Source of the DNA: Lachnospiraceae bacterium
GTDB lineage: Bacteria; Bacillota; Clostridia; Lachnospirales; Lachnospiraceae
Assembly: GCA_021628825.1 (NCBI GenBank)
Contig: JAJXRY010000002.1
Coordinates: 1,302,001 to 1,366,000 of the forward strand
Length of the DNA stretch: 64,000 bases
Direction of reading: 5' to 3'
The translations under genes were made by a program, and so were the position numbers. This document shows positions 15,791 through 26,086 of the stretch, in pieces. A model generated the notes under the pieces. That model ran no database searches. It was not told where the DNA came from and was given only the letters and a program-made list of their open reading frames with translations. Within the stretch, counting starts at the first letter, position 1. Each line of letters starts with the position of its first letter.

Positions 15791-16115
15791 ATGATAAAGA
15801 TAGGTGATGAGGTGGTAGATATGACAAGTGGGATATCCGGGATAGTGATTAAACAGTATTATCCAACTGCTTGTGAGCAGCAGACAATGATACAATGCGA
15901 TGATGGAAGAAAATATCATGCACCTACAAGATATTTTGCAAAAAAGGATTATATTTCTGATTCAGATATAGATAAGAATCCTTATCTGAACGATGTAGGA
16001 AAGTATGCTGCAAAATTTGCGAGAAATCATGGTATTTCAATTGGCGAAGCAATGAGCCAACCTATGGTAAAAAGCATATGCAGTAGTACAAGCTTATTTT
16101 AAATCTGCAACCTGA
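15791..16115 (+). CDS. Hypothetical phage protein, about 107 aa
   Basis: ATG after TAGGAGG. An N-terminal small beta-barrel-like part (IKIGDEVVDMTSGISGIVIK) is followed by a helical tail. An extra A at about 16069 shifts the last residues; the corrected end reads VKAYAVVQAYFKSAT at 16115. Function unknown. Confidence 0.5.
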
Positions 16116-16158
16116 AAAAGAGATAAGGAGAAAAAGCAGGGAACAGAGATGGATACCG

Positions 16159-16605
16159 GTGGCTGAAAGGCTGCCGGAAGAACTTACACCGGTAAATATT
16201 ACGTGGATAAATAGAAATCCCGAACAATATTATGCGGATATAAAGGATGTTGCTTTTTCCGCTACAGGGGTTTTTCATCGCGGAAAGTGGTATTGGTGGT
16301 CGACGGTAGTTGTTGATTATCTTTCAGAATATGGAAGATATGACATGGATTTGGTAGATAAAGATATTGAAATTCTTGCATGGCAACCGTTGCCGGAGGC
16401 GTACAGAACAGGTGAAGAAAATACACATACTGAAAAGCAGCAGACCAACGCCGACCGGATTCGAAGCATGACGGATGAAGAGTTGGCGATCTATATGATG
16501 TGTCCCAACGAAATGGGATTGGCTGAAATTGAATGTGACAAAACGGATAGCTGTAATTGCTATGAGTGCTTATTAAATATGCTCCGGGCGGAAAGCGAGG
16601 AATAG
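16159..16605 (+). CDS. DUF551-like phage protein
   Basis: GTG 16159 is the first start in frame, but the DUF551 signature WIPVAERLPEE begins three codons earlier (tgg at 16150), so the true start is probably just upstream and hidden by an indel. The domain continues through GKWYWW and IEILAWQPLPEAYR. A Cys-containing tail (CPNEMGLAEIECDKTDSC, about 114-131) follows. DUF551 is frequent in temperate phages; function unknown. Confidence 0.6.
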   Translation: MAERLPEELTPVNITWINRNPEQYYADIKDVAFSATGVFHRGKWYWWSTVVVDYLSEYGRYDMDLVDKDIEILAWQPLPEAYRTGEENTHTEKQQTNADRIRSMTDEELAIYMMCPNEMGLAEIECDKTDSCNCYECLLNMLRAESEE

Positions 16606-16606
16606 C

Positions 16607-17158
16607 ATGACTAGAGCAGAGACAACGAAGTTTCTCGGCAACTTACTGAAAAGCGATAGATTTAGTGGTATGGGGAAGTATTGGGCGAGCGAGGTCAGCA
16701 TTGACGCATTTACCGCAGAAGGAAAAGGTGGAAGGGTAGATTTCATGCAGTTTGTCCCACAGAATCAGTATTCGATAGGAGGATTGGAGAAGGGTATCTT
16801 CGTTTGCTACGAGGTTAAGAGCTGCAAAGAGGACGTATACAGCGGAAATGGACTGAACTTCTACGGCGAGAAAAATTACATAGTAACCACAATGCAGTGC
16901 TATAAGGACATTCTCCCGGACTTAAGGGACGGGACATTTCATGAGCATTTGCGTAAGACAAATCCAGAATCATCCGCACACTACGGCATTATGGTTGCTG
17001 TGCCAGTGATGAGGGACAAGTATCGGGAGTTTGAAGAGCCTACACCGATTTCGGACGACATATCGTGGCGGCTGGAAGTAATTAAGCCATGTATTGCCGG
17101 ATCGAGAAACAAGCCTTTGACTGAGCTACTGTTTTGCATGGTGAGGAGTGGAAAATGA
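16607..17158 (+). CDS. PD-(D/E)XK-like phage nuclease candidate
   Basis: 183 residues, intact. The core reads GRVDFMQF (about 43-50) then GIFVCYEVKSCKEDVYSGNG (about 62-81), the D...ExK order of the PD-(D/E)XK fold, followed by LNFYGEKNYIV. A conserved acidic residue precedes (SEVSID). Could be a structure-specific nuclease or resolvase. Start ATG lies two bases after the previous stop. Confidence 0.55.
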   Translation: MTRAETTKFLGNLLKSDRFSGMGKYWASEVSIDAFTAEGKGGRVDFMQFVPQNQYSIGGLEKGIFVCYEVKSCKEDVYSGNGLNFYGEKNYIVTTMQCYKDILPDLRDGTFHEHLRKTNPESSAHYGIMVAVPVMRDKYREFEEPTPISDDISWRLEVIKPCIAGSRNKPLTELLFCMVRSGK

Positions 17159-17231
17159 AACAGAAAAGTTATTGATGAACATAGGTGGAATGCGTGCCTG
17201 GATGCCATTGACGGATCCATACCGGGAATAA
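17148..17231 (+). CDS. Possible 27-aa phage peptide
   Basis: GTG 17148 overlaps the previous gene and reads VENETEKLLMNIGGMRAWMP. No good ribosome-site spacing. The stretch 17232-17366 holds one short GC hairpin (17237-17251) and no further gene. Confidence 0.25.
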   Translation: MENETEKLLMNIGGMRAWMPLTDPYRE

Positions 17232-17366
17232 CAAAACGTCCTGCCGGGACGAATCCACAACAGAACGTTTGTTTGGGATGAACAAATAATACCATGATGG
17301 GGAATGCCTGTCAATGGTTCGTAACATAAAAAAATTGCGTTGTTGTGTATGGCAGGAGGATAAGAA

Positions 17367-17786
17367 TTGACAGAGATTGAAGAAAAGAAAGAATATTTGA
17401 AAAGTTACGAAAGAGCCGTGCGGCAGATGGAACGGGGCGAAGAAAAAATTCGAGAAATGCGTTTGGGGCAGATTATTCCGGCGATTAATAATGACGGAAT
17501 GCCCCATGCGCACAATGCCACAGATTTATCCGGATATGCAGCGCTGTTAGATGAAGCAGAGAGTCAATATATGGCAGATAGATATCAAAGGCTTAAGATT
17601 TGCAAAGAGATCACAGATAAAATAGAGTGCATGGACAATGAGGACGAAAAAGATGTACTGACATATCGATATATTCGACTGATGAAATGGGAGAGTATTG
17701 CAGTTAAGATGAATTATAGCTGGAAATGGGTACATAAGTTACATGCACAGGCCCTTAAAAATTTTAAAATGGAAAAGAGTACATAG
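17367..17786 (+). CDS. DUF1492/ArpU-RinA-type late transcription regulator
   Basis: 139 residues, TTG start after GCAGGAGG. A helical N-terminus (KEYLKSYERAVRQMERGEEK) is followed by YRQLKICKEITDKI-type helices and a sigma-region-4-like C-terminus: DVLTYRYIRLMKWESIAVKM (residues about 99-118), then NYSWKWVHKLHAQALKNF. DUF1492 proteins sit just before the terminase genes and switch on late transcription; here it lies 177 bp before terminase. Confidence 0.78.
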   Translation: MTEIEEKKEYLKSYERAVRQMERGEEKIREMRLGQIIPAINNDGMPHAHNATDLSGYAALLDEAESQYMADRYQRLKICKEITDKIECMDNEDEKDVLTYRYIRLMKWESIAVKMNYSWKWVHKLHAQALKNFKMEKST

Positions 17787-17822
17787 AAGTACACACATAT
17801 ATTGTGGTATAGTGTAAGCAGT

Positions 17823-17868
17823 AAAAAAAGCGTAGGAGGCTAATTCCCTCTTGCGCTTTTACTTTTTA
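17823..17868 (+). terminator. Terminator-like hairpin before packaging genes
   Basis: AAAAGCG...CGCTTTT stem with additional AGGAGG/CCCTCT pairing, followed by T-rich ACTTTTTATC. A TATAGT box (about 17807-17812) just upstream may be the -10 of the late promoter, making this a candidate leader or antitermination point for the late operon. Confidence 0.55.
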
Positions 17869-17883
17869 TCTCAGGAGGGCAGA

Positions 17884-18024
17884 TTGAATAAAGAGAGATA
17901 CAGTGACCCGACAGCGGAAAAGGCTATTGCCCATGTAATGAGAGAGCGTAAGAAGCAGGAAGGTGATAACCTTGTCAAAAAGCAGTCAGAACGAAAAGGC
18001 AAAGGAAGCCAGAAAACTATATAA
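17884..18024 (+). CDS. Small phage protein before terminase (end uncertain)
   Basis: TTG after AGGAGGG. Residues 1-27 (LNKERYSDPTAEKAIAHVMR...) match a small protein often found before the small terminase in Lachnospiraceae prophages. The frame continues 60 bp into the terminase gene, probably because of an indel near its true stop at about 17965. Confidence 0.45.
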   Translation: MNKERYSDPTAEKAIAHVMRERKKQEGDNLVKKQSERKGKGSQKTI

Positions 18025-18781
18025 AAGTGGAATGAAGCTGGTTGAAATTTCAAGGCAACTGGATTGTTCTGCTGCAACTATTCGGACTTGGAAGAACCGC
18101 TATAAGTGGGATGGCGAAAGCGAAACGTTTCAAAACCAAAATGAAACGAAACGAAACGTTTCAGAGAAAAGTAAATCAAAGAAAATAGAGAAAGAAAGGG
18201 CTGTCGCACATGAGGTTGAGTCAGTAATACAAAAATACGGATTTAACCGATAAGCAACATCTTTTTTTGTATATATTACATTCGGTGTTTTAATGCTACC
18301 AAGGCATATCAGAAAGCAAATGACTGTGATTATGCAACAGCTCTGGTGAATGGTTCGCGATTGCTAGGAAATGCTAGGATAAAAAGAAGAAATTCTGCGA
18401 TTAAAGCAGGAACGTTTAAACAGGGAGTTCCTGAGTGAAGCAGATATTTTCCAGAGGTACATGGATATTGCCTTTGCTGATATTAATGATTTTGTTGAAA
18501 TACATGCCGGATTTGCGTTGGCAAAAGATGGAGTTGACGGAACTATTATTAGCGAAGTGAGCAATACAACGAATGGGATTAAGATAAAGCTTGCTGACCG
18601 AATGAAAGCCTTGCAGTGGCTTGCAGATCATATGGATCTTGCCACCGAGAAGCAGAAAGCGGAGGTTGCACTTCTGAAAGCTAAGGTGCAGACAGATGAT
18701 GGAGAGGAAATCGCAGATGACGGATTTCTTGAGGCTCTGAATGGATCTGCCACAGAGGACTGGTGTGATGAAGAAGATTAA
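17963..18781 (+). CDS. Terminase small subunit (PBSX type), frameshifted
   Basis: GTG 17963 or TTG 17972. N-terminal helix-turn-helix (SGMKLVEISRQLDCSAATIR) binds the packaging site. Frame breaks in T/A runs near 18243, 18263 and 18380. Corrected reading gives TDKQHLFCIYYIR, NATKAYQKAN (terminase_2 domain) and a C-terminal domain SEADIFQRYMDIAFADINDF ... GFLEALNG, about 270 residues, the normal size. It overlaps the large subunit start. Confidence 0.75.
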
Positions 18782-20047
18782 GAGAATTTTCAAATTCAAG
18801 CCGTTTTTCCCAAAAAACAGCGCATGGTGTTGAACTGGTGGTGTAAAGATTCACCGGTAAAGGACAGCGATGGCATTATTGCTGACGGAGCAATCCGATC
18901 AGGCAAGACAGTGAGCATGTCACTTTCGTTCATTATGTGGGCGATGAGTTCGTTTAATGGCGAGAATTTCGCCATGTGTGGTAAAACAATCGGCTCTTTC
19001 CGAAGAAATGTACTGTCTGGATTGAAGATGATGCTCCGTAGCCGTGGTTATACTGTGGCAGATCATAGGGCTGACAATTTGGTTATCATCACAAAAGGAG
19101 ATGTGACCAACTATTTCTATATATTTGGTGGCAAGGACGAGCGATCACAGGATCTCATTCAGGGTATTACACTGGCTGGGGTCTTTTTTGATGAAGTTGC
19201 ATTGATGCCGGAATCATTTGTGAACCAGGCAACCGGACGATGCTCTGTTGATGGTTCAAAATACTGGTTCAACTGTAACCCGGATGGACCTTATCACTGG
19301 TTCAAGACCGGGTGGATTGATAAGCGAAAAGAAAAACATCTGTTGTATTTGCATTTCACAATGGATGATAACCTCAGCCTGTCAGAGAAGATCAAGGAAC
19401 GATACCGCAGCATGTACACCGGGGTATTCTTCAAGCGGTACATTCTTGGACTGTGGGCGATGGCAGAGGGCATTATCTATGACATGTTTGATACTGCCAA
19501 GCATGTTATATCGAATTTAGTTGATCCAGTCAGTACAAATTACTATGTGTCCTGTGATTATGGTACACAAAATGCCACAGTATTTCTGCTGTGGTGCAAA
19601 GAACGTTCCGGGCGGTGGGTATGCTACCGCGAGTATTATTATTCCGGTCGTGACGAAGAAAGGCAGAAAACAGATACAGAGTATGCGGATGATCTGGAAC
19701 GATGGCTTGCCGGGATAAAGCCGGTAAAGATCATCATTGATCCGTCTGCAGCATCGTTTATAGCTGAACTGAAAAAGCGCGGTTATGCGATCAAGAAAGC
19801 GAAAAATGATGTACTGGATGGTATCCGTTTTGTGGCATCCCTGCTGAATCAGGGAAAAATTGCGATCAGTGACCAGTGTCCGAATACAATCAAAGAATTT
19901 GTATCGTACATATGGGATCAGAAAGCATCGGAGCGTGGCGAGGATAAACCGGTAAAACAACACGATCATGCAATGGACGCACTGCGGTACTTTTGTTATA
20001 CAATTATTCGCAAGCCTGGAAGTATCGGTATTTTTGAAATGAGGTAG
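18768..20047 (+). CDS. Terminase large subunit (PBSX family)
   Basis: ATG 18768 begins MKKIKRIFKFKPF; a frame break near 18805-18818 separates it from the long frame QRMVLNWWCKDSP... Walker A GAIRSGKTVSM (nt about 18886-18918), coupling YIFGGKDERSQDLIQG, Walker B GVFFDEVALMP (about 19180-19212). The C-terminal RNase H-like nuclease begins at SCDYGTQNAT (about 19550), with further acidic residues at IIIDPSA and HDHAMDALRY. It is the packaging motor and cleaves the concatemer. Total about 425 residues. Confidence 0.9.
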
Positions 20048-20062
20048 AAAAATGAAAAAAAT

Positions 20063-20432
20063 ATGAAAGTAAATATCCTTGGAACTGAATATTCGATTGA
20101 AACCCACAAAGTATCAGATGACAGTTATTTGGAGAAAAAAATAAACTGGCTGGATATTGTGGAGAAGAAAGCAAGCTGATTGTGATTGCGGATATGACAG
20201 AGGAAAAAGTATTTTTTTCTGACATGGACGAAAAAGAGCAAGAGGCATATCGAAAGAGAACCTTAAGATACGAAATCATGCACGCATTCTTGAATGAGAG
20301 TGGATTATCCGATTCCTCAAATCAGTATGGCGGTGCGTGGGCAAAAAATGAAGAAATGGTTGACTGGTTCGCAATTCAGTCACCGAAAATTTTTTTGCGG
20401 TATATCAGAGCCTTGATATTTTGGGAGAATAA
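20063..20432 (+). CDS. Putative phage metallopeptidase with altered HExxH
   Basis: Starts MKVNILGTEYSIETHKVS, breaks frame near 20133-20139, continues KLAGYCGEESKLIVIADM, then RKRTLRYEIMHAFLNESGLS and NEEMVDWFAIQ; the corrected end (SPKIFAVYQSLDILGE) is at 20432. In its relatives the motif is LRHEIIHAFLxESG, an HExxH zinc-protease signature, but here the first His is Tyr (YEIMH). Placed between terminase and portal. The role is unknown. Confidence 0.55.
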
Positions 20433-20434
20433 CA

Positions 20435-21811
20435 ATGGACATCGAAACAATGAAACAACTGATAAAAAAATACGAACCCGGTCATGCGGCTTTTGTGACG
20501 CGGGCAGCAGTGGCGGAACGGTATTACCGGAATGAGACAGATATTTTTATTCCGGGATAAGCCCAAAGAAGAAAAAAAGAAGAAGCGGACAACCCACTGC
20601 GCAATGCGGATAACCGGATTCCCCGGAACTTCCACGGTCTGATCGTGAACCAGAAAGCCGCCTATGCTTTTACTGCACCGCCACTGTTTGATGTGGGTAG
20701 TACGGCAATTAATAAGCGAATCACGGAAGCCCTAGGGGATGAATATGCAAAGAACTGCATGGAGTTGTGCGTGAATGCCGCAAATACTTCCATTGGCTGG
20801 ATACATTACTGGCAAGGAGATAACGGCTTTGAGTGGGCGGTTGTTCCAAGTGAGCAGATTATCCCGGTGTTTGACCGAAGCCTTAAACGCAGGCTGATCG
20901 GAGCCATGCGGGTGTATCCGGACATTGATGACGCGACCGGTGACAATTACACGGTGTACGAATACTGGACAGAAACAGAATGCCAGGCATTCCGGTGTAG
21001 AACCGGTGATAAATTGGAACTGCTGACCTATTATGACATGTTTATGGATCCGGAGAGTGATGACATGGTAGCGGATTACCAACATGATTTCGGGGAAGTA
21101 CCATTTATTCCATTTTACAACAACAATATACATACAGACGATTTGCGAAACATTAAGCCGCTGATAGACGTATACGATAAGGTCTACAGCGGTTTTTATT
21201 AATGATTTGGATGATATACAGGAGTTAATTTTTGTACTGTCTGGATATGGTGGCGAAGATTTGAACGGTTTCCTATCTGATTTGAAAAAATATAAAACCA
21301 TCAAGGTAGACGGGGACGAGGGCGGTGCAGTGTCCACCCTTAATATTGAGATTCCAATTGAAGCAAGAAACAGTGTATTGGAAGCAACAAGAAAGGCAAT
21401 CTTCGAACAGGGGCAAGGATTTGACCCACAACCAGAGAACTTTGGAAATCGGTCGGGTGAAGCATTGAAATTTATGTATTCTCTTTTGGAAATGAAAACG
21501 GGATTGATGGAAACAGAGTTTAAACTTGGATTTTCACGTCTGATTCGTGCAATTTGTAAGGCACTCGGTATTGAATGCAGCGTGATTATTCAAACATGGA
21601 CTCGTACTAGCATTAAAAAAATGATGTGGAACAGGCACAAATTTGCAGAGAATCTGTTGGAATTGTAAGTCAAAAGACGATATTGAAAAACCATCCTTTA
21701 GTTGAGGATGCGGATGCAGAAATAAAGCAGCTTGAGACAGAAGAAAAAGAGAATCAAAAAAAGACAGAGCTCTATGTTGATGCATTTCAAAGAGAGAATA
21801 ACGATGGGTAA
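20435..21811 (+). CDS. Portal protein (SPP1 gp6-like), frameshifted
   Basis: ATG 20435 (MDIETMKQLIKKYEPGHAAF) with breaks near 20550, 21195 and 21617. Corrected product is about 455 residues. Characteristic parts: RNADNRIPRNFHGLIVNQKA, the crown/stem segment IGWIHYWQG...FEWAVVPSEQIIPVFD, EVPFIPFYNN, and the helical SGEALKFMYSLLEMK typical of phage_prot_Gp6/SPP1-type portals. It forms the dodecameric DNA channel at one capsid vertex. Confidence 0.82.
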
Positions 21812-21818
21812 ATAAAGA

Positions 21819-23580
21819 ATGAAAAGTGGAGAATATTGGAAAGGTAGGTTTAAGCAGCTAGAAGAACTTCTCTATCAAATGGGAGTTCAATGCTATCCGG
21901 ATATTGAAAGGCAATATCAACAGGCCTTGCAGCAAATCGAAGCAAAGATTCTTGTTTGGTATCAACGATTTGCAGATAACAATGAAATTTCTCTTTTAGA
22001 AGCACGCAGACTTCTCCAATCGTCTGAATTAAAGGAACTAAAATGGGATATAAAGCAATATATACAATATGGTAAAGAGAATGGTGTAAATGGTATGTGG
22101 ATGAAAGAGCTGGAGAATGCATCGGCAAGGACACACATTACCAGGCTAGAATCCCTCAAGTTACAGTTGCAGCAATCTTTGGAGGTAATGTTTGGAAATC
22201 AGCTTGATAGTATTGATACAACAATACGAAATGTATATCAATGTGGATACCTTCATACGGCGTATGAAATTCAAAAAGGAGTTGGCATTGGATGGAATTT
22301 AGCTTCTCCGAATGAGGAGTTGATTTCTCAAATTATTCAAAAACCGTGGGCAGCAGATGGACGTAACTTTTCAGAACGAATTTGGACGAACAAACAGAAG
22401 CTGGTCAATGAACTGAATACTACCATGACACGGAATATCATCACCGGAGCAAACCCACAAAAAAACTATTGATGAATTGGCACGAAAGATGAATGTGTCA
22501 AAGCAGAATGCAGGTCGCTTGGTTATGACAGAACAGGCGGCTTTTTTTCCAATGCAGCACAGAGGGATTGTTTTGCAGAACTTGGAGTGGAGCAGTTTGA
22601 GGTTGTGGAGACATTGGACAGCCATACATGCGAGACGTGTGGTGGAATGGATGGCAAATATTTTCCAATGAGTGAGTTTGAGATTGGTGTAACAGCACCA
22701 CCATTTCACCCGAACTGTCGTGGTTGCACATGTCCATACTTCGAGGATGATTTTGGTGTACCGGGAGAACGTGCAGCGCGAGGTGGAAATGGAAAAATAT
22801 ATTATGTACCGGGCAACATCACATATGAAGAATGGCTTGAACAGTATGTAAAATCGTCTCCGGAAGAAATGGTATCTTATGCAAAGGTAAAAAATTTCGA
22901 CGGGGATAAAAAGCAGTATAAAAAGTATAAAGACTGTTTGGGAAAATCATATGTGCCGAACACTTTCGATGAGTTCCAGAATATTAAGTATGGGAATGTA
23001 AAAGAGTATGGAATACTCAAATCACAGTACAAAGGAATGAAGTATTATGATAAAGCGACGGAAAGTGAGCCTTTGATTACTAGTAGTGTGAAAGTTGTTG
23101 CTGGGAACAGTGGATTAGAAACGTATGGTTTGAAAAATCGAGTAAAAGGGAAAGAATCATACCTTAGAAAAATTCGTGCAGAGTATAATCCAGATGGGAA
23201 TACGTATGAAGTAAAAGATATTATCAGGTATACGCTTGGCTCAGAAAATCCGGATATTCTAGTTGAGAGAATGAGTGTGGCTATTGCTGAATTGAACGAA
23301 ATGGGCTATAATACAATTGCATTAAAAAAATACGTGGAATAACCCAAAGAATCCATATAAGGGTATCAATACTATAGTAGCTGCACCAAACGGACAAAAA
23401 TTTGAGATACAGTATCATACACGAGAAAGTTTTGAAACAAAAGAGAAAATGCACAAACTGTATGAAGACTGGCGCAAGCTTGAAGATAAAACTTCAAAAG
23501 AGGCTATTAAGTTAAGCAAAGAAATGACAACTTTATCAAAGAAACTTTCGGTGCCAAAAAACATAGAAAAGGTGAAATAA
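21819..23580 (+). CDS. MuF/SPP1 gp7 minor head protein fused to RelA/SpoT-like toxin domain
   Basis: ATG 21819 with frame breaks near 22460, 22548 and 23328; corrected length about 585 residues. The N-terminal half is a gp7/MuF head-morphogenesis domain with the metal-type motif CETCGGMDGKYFP ... FHPNCRGCTCPY (about 22630-22740). The C-terminal 150 residues carry RelA/SpoT synthetase signatures: RVKGKESYLRKI (23139-23174; canonical RxKxxxSxxxK), VKDIIRYT, then PYKGINTIV and FEIQYHT with MHKLYEDWRK. The same layout is known from MuF proteins with polymorphic C-terminal toxins in temperate phages. The next gene is the candidate immunity protein. Confidence 0.75.
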
Positions 23581-23581
23581 T

Positions 23582-23812
23582 ATGTTACAAGCAATAACAT
23601 ACTATTATATCAACGATTTAAAAATTGCGAAAACTGAAAATCATATACCTTTTATTTATGATAAGGAAAAAGGCTGGCAGGTTGACAATGCAAATATACT
23701 GAATGACCGCTTAATGGGGTATGACGGTGAGGGCATTGGTTCAACGGATATGCTCCTAAGGATAGATGAAATAAGTGAAGAAGAAGCTATGAAAGCGATT
23801 AAAGCATCCTGA
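23582..23812 (+). CDS. Candidate immunity protein for the MuF toxin
   Basis: 76 residues, intact, starting one base after the MuF stop, with AAAAGGTG as ribosome site. Small, acidic and beta-rich (LQAITYYYINDLKIAKTENH ... DMLLRIDEISEEEAMKAIKA). No domain I can name. Its position, size and its own terminator immediately after fit an immunity gene translated with the toxin; this is inference. Confidence 0.5.
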   Translation: MLQAITYYYINDLKIAKTENHIPFIYDKEKGWQVDNANILNDRLMGYDGEGIGSTDMLLRIDEISEEEAMKAIKAS

Positions 23813-23826
23813 CGGGTGCTTTTTTT
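23804..23826 (+). terminator. Rho-independent terminator after immunity gene
   Basis: GCATCC-TGAC-GGGTGC stem (one G-T pair) followed by seven T bases. It overlaps the last codons of the immunity gene. Confidence 0.8.
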
Positions 23827-23844
23827 ATATCCAAAACCAGTAAT

Positions 23845-24025
23845 AACAGGGCAAACGGAAATCAATGCGTAAACAGCGCGGCGCAGGCTTTTTCCGATGG
23901 TCCTGTTTTTATATTGTCCGAAAGCCTTATGACGTTTAAACTACGGCAATTTGCCCTTATGCAAGGCATCAAAACTGCATACTGCTGTGGAGACACCACG
24001 TTAAAAAACGGTGCAGGAAAGGAAA
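23845..24025 (+). ncRNA. Structured leader RNA before scaffold gene
   Basis: About 180 nt without a gene but rich in pairings: CGGAAA/TTTCCG around a GCGCGGCGC core, GCCTT (23933) with AAGGC (23963), and GTGG-AGACA-CCAC near 23990. Conserved RNA motifs upstream of phage GP20-type scaffold genes in clostridia have been described (GP20-a/b motifs, as I recall). This may be one of them. No covariance model could be run. Confidence 0.45.
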
Positions 24026-24029
24026 CTAT

Positions 24030-24702
24030 ATGGAATTTTTTTAAAAAAAGCATTTTAGGCGAAGAACTCTATAAGCAGGTGGCAGATGCTATCAGCACTC
24101 ATAACGGAAAGCCGGAGAATAAGGATAAGCAGGTAAAGCTTGCAGACCTTGGTTCAGGTCAGTATGTCGACAAAGGCAAGTATGATACTGCCGTTGTCGA
24201 GAAGGAGAATCTTGCCGGTCAGATTAAGACACTTAATGCGGCAATCGGAGATTTGAAAAAAAGAACAATGCAGACAATGAAACGCTGCAGACCACCATTG
24301 CCAATTTGCAGGGAGAACTCAAAAAGCAGCAGACAGCCAATGAGCAGATTACAAGGACGTATGCCTTGAAGGAATCTCTTACAAAACTAGGCGTACTGGA
24401 CCCGGATTATCTGATTTACAAAGCCGGTGGACTCGATAAATTCACATTTGACAAAGAAGGAAGACCGGTCGGTGTGGAGGATACCGTAAAACCGTACAAA
24501 GAGGATAAGGCTATGGTGTATCTGTTCAAACAGGAGCAACCACTGAAACCCCCATATAATCCGCAGAGCGGTTCCGGAGGTAATGGTACAGAGAATCCAT
24601 TTGCAAAAGAGACATTCAATCTGACGAAACAGGGAGAACTTTTTAAGAACAAACCCTGAGCAGGCGCGTGCAATGGCCGCAGCCGTAGGGGTAACAATTT
24701 AG
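24030..24702 (+). CDS. Phage scaffolding protein (GP20 type)
   Basis: ATG 24030 after GGAAAGGAAAC. Frame breaks in runs near 24040, 24262 and 24654. Corrected: ILGEELYKQVADAISTH, LADLGSGQYVDKGKYD, then a coiled coil (VVEKENLAGQIKTLNAAIGD ... LQGELKKQQTANEQI), YALKESLTKLGVLDPDYLIY and a Gly/Asn-rich tail. This domain order is that of Phage_GP20 scaffolds, which shape the procapsid. Lies directly before the capsid gene. Confidence 0.8.
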
Positions 24703-24720
24703 AAAGAGAGGTAAATATTT

Positions 24721-25739
24721 ATGGCAATTACAAAAAAATTGCAGATGTAATCGTACCGGAATTATTTAATCCGTATGTAATCAACAGAACAAAGGAATTA
24801 TCCGCATTCATCCAGAGCGGAATCATGGTTAATTCTCCGGAATTTGATGAATTGGCATCGGAGGCGTCAAGAACGCACAATATGCCATTTTTTGAGGACT
24901 TACAAGGAGAGTCTGAACCAACACTTGAGGATGTAAAAATGACACCATCAAAGATTGGTTCGAATAAAGATGTGTCTACTACTATTCTTAGACAGAAAAT
25001 GTGGGCAGCTACAAATCTTTCTGCTGCTTTAGCAGGAAAAGACCCAATGAAAGCAATTGGAGAATTAGTGGCACAGTATTGGGCAAGAGATATGCAGAAA
25101 GAATTAATTGCTATTCTTACAGGTGTATTTGCTACGATTCCAGCATCTGGAAGTGGAGATAATGCAATACCAGCAGAAACACGTATGAAAGACCATATCC
25201 TTGACCTTACTTCAGGAAAAAGTGATGCGGCAAAGGTGATTAGTGCATCTGCATTTATTGACGCTTGCCAGCTTCTGGGTGATGCACAGGCGCAGCTTAG
25301 TGGTGTTGCTATGCATTCTGCAACCAAATCTTATCTGAAAAAGTTGAATTTAATTGATACAGAACGCGACTCCACAAATGTAGAATTCGAGACATACCAG
25401 GGTAGAAAGGTAACTGTAGATGATGGTTGCCCGGTTACTTCTGGTGGTGTATATACTACATACCTATTTGGAAATGGTGCATTTGCCTATGGTAATGGTT
25501 CCCCGGTCGGACATGTAGCCACAGAAGTGGACCGTGATAAACAGACGGGTGGTGGCGTAGATTATCTTATTAATCGTAAGGCGTTTATTATGCATCCGCG
25601 CGGCATCGCGTATACCGGAGCTAAGCGAGACAATGTCGAAACTCCAACCAGAGCAGAACTTGCAATGGGCGAAAATTGGAAGCCAGTATATGAATCAAAG
25701 CAGCTTAGAATCGTTGCTATTCAGCATAAACTTGGGTAA
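24721..25739 (+). CDS. Major capsid protein
   Basis: ATG 24721 after AGAGAGG; an A-run indel at 24732-24738 shifts the first codons (MAITKIADVIVPELFNPYVI expected). About 338 residues. Pattern of HK97-fold coat proteins of the Gp20-associated family: helical N-arm, KDMQKELIAILTGVF-like spine helix (WARDMQKELIAILTG), central GVAMHSATKSYLKKLNLI and YLFGNGAFAYGNG. Most abundant structural protein expected. Follows the scaffold as usual. Confidence 0.82.
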
Positions 25740-25744
25740 TTGCT

Positions 25745-26086
25745 ATGGAAGTGGCAAAGTTAAAGAAGCTTCTTGGAATTGAAGATGAGAGCAAGAATGA
25801 AATACTTGAATTTGTCATTGCAAATGTGGAAGAAATCATAAAGAACTATTGCCATGTGGATGAAGTGCCAGAAGGACTGAATCATACAGCCTACCGCATG
25901 GCAATGGACTTATATCGGAATGAAAATATGGGGGATGAAACAGCAGCAATCGGTGCTGTTTCATCTATTTCCGAGGGGGATACCACTACCTCATTCCGGC
26001 AGTATGTGGATGACAATTTCAAGGATACAGTGCTGAAAAATTATAAGTTCTCACTGAACCGTTACCGAAAGGTGGCATGGAAATGA
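25745..26086 (+). CDS. Head-tail connector protein
   Basis: 113 residues, intact. Helical N-terminus VAKLKKLLGIEDESKNEILE with NVEEIIKNYCHVDEVP, then AYRMAMDLYRNE: the pattern of Phage_connect_1/YqbG-type adaptors that extend the portal. It overlaps the next gene by 10 bp. Confidence 0.7.
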   Translation: MEVAKLKKLLGIEDESKNEILEFVIANVEEIIKNYCHVDEVPEGLNHTAYRMAMDLYRNENMGDETAAIGAVSSISEGDTTTSFRQYVDDNFKDTVLKNYKFSLNRYRKVAWK

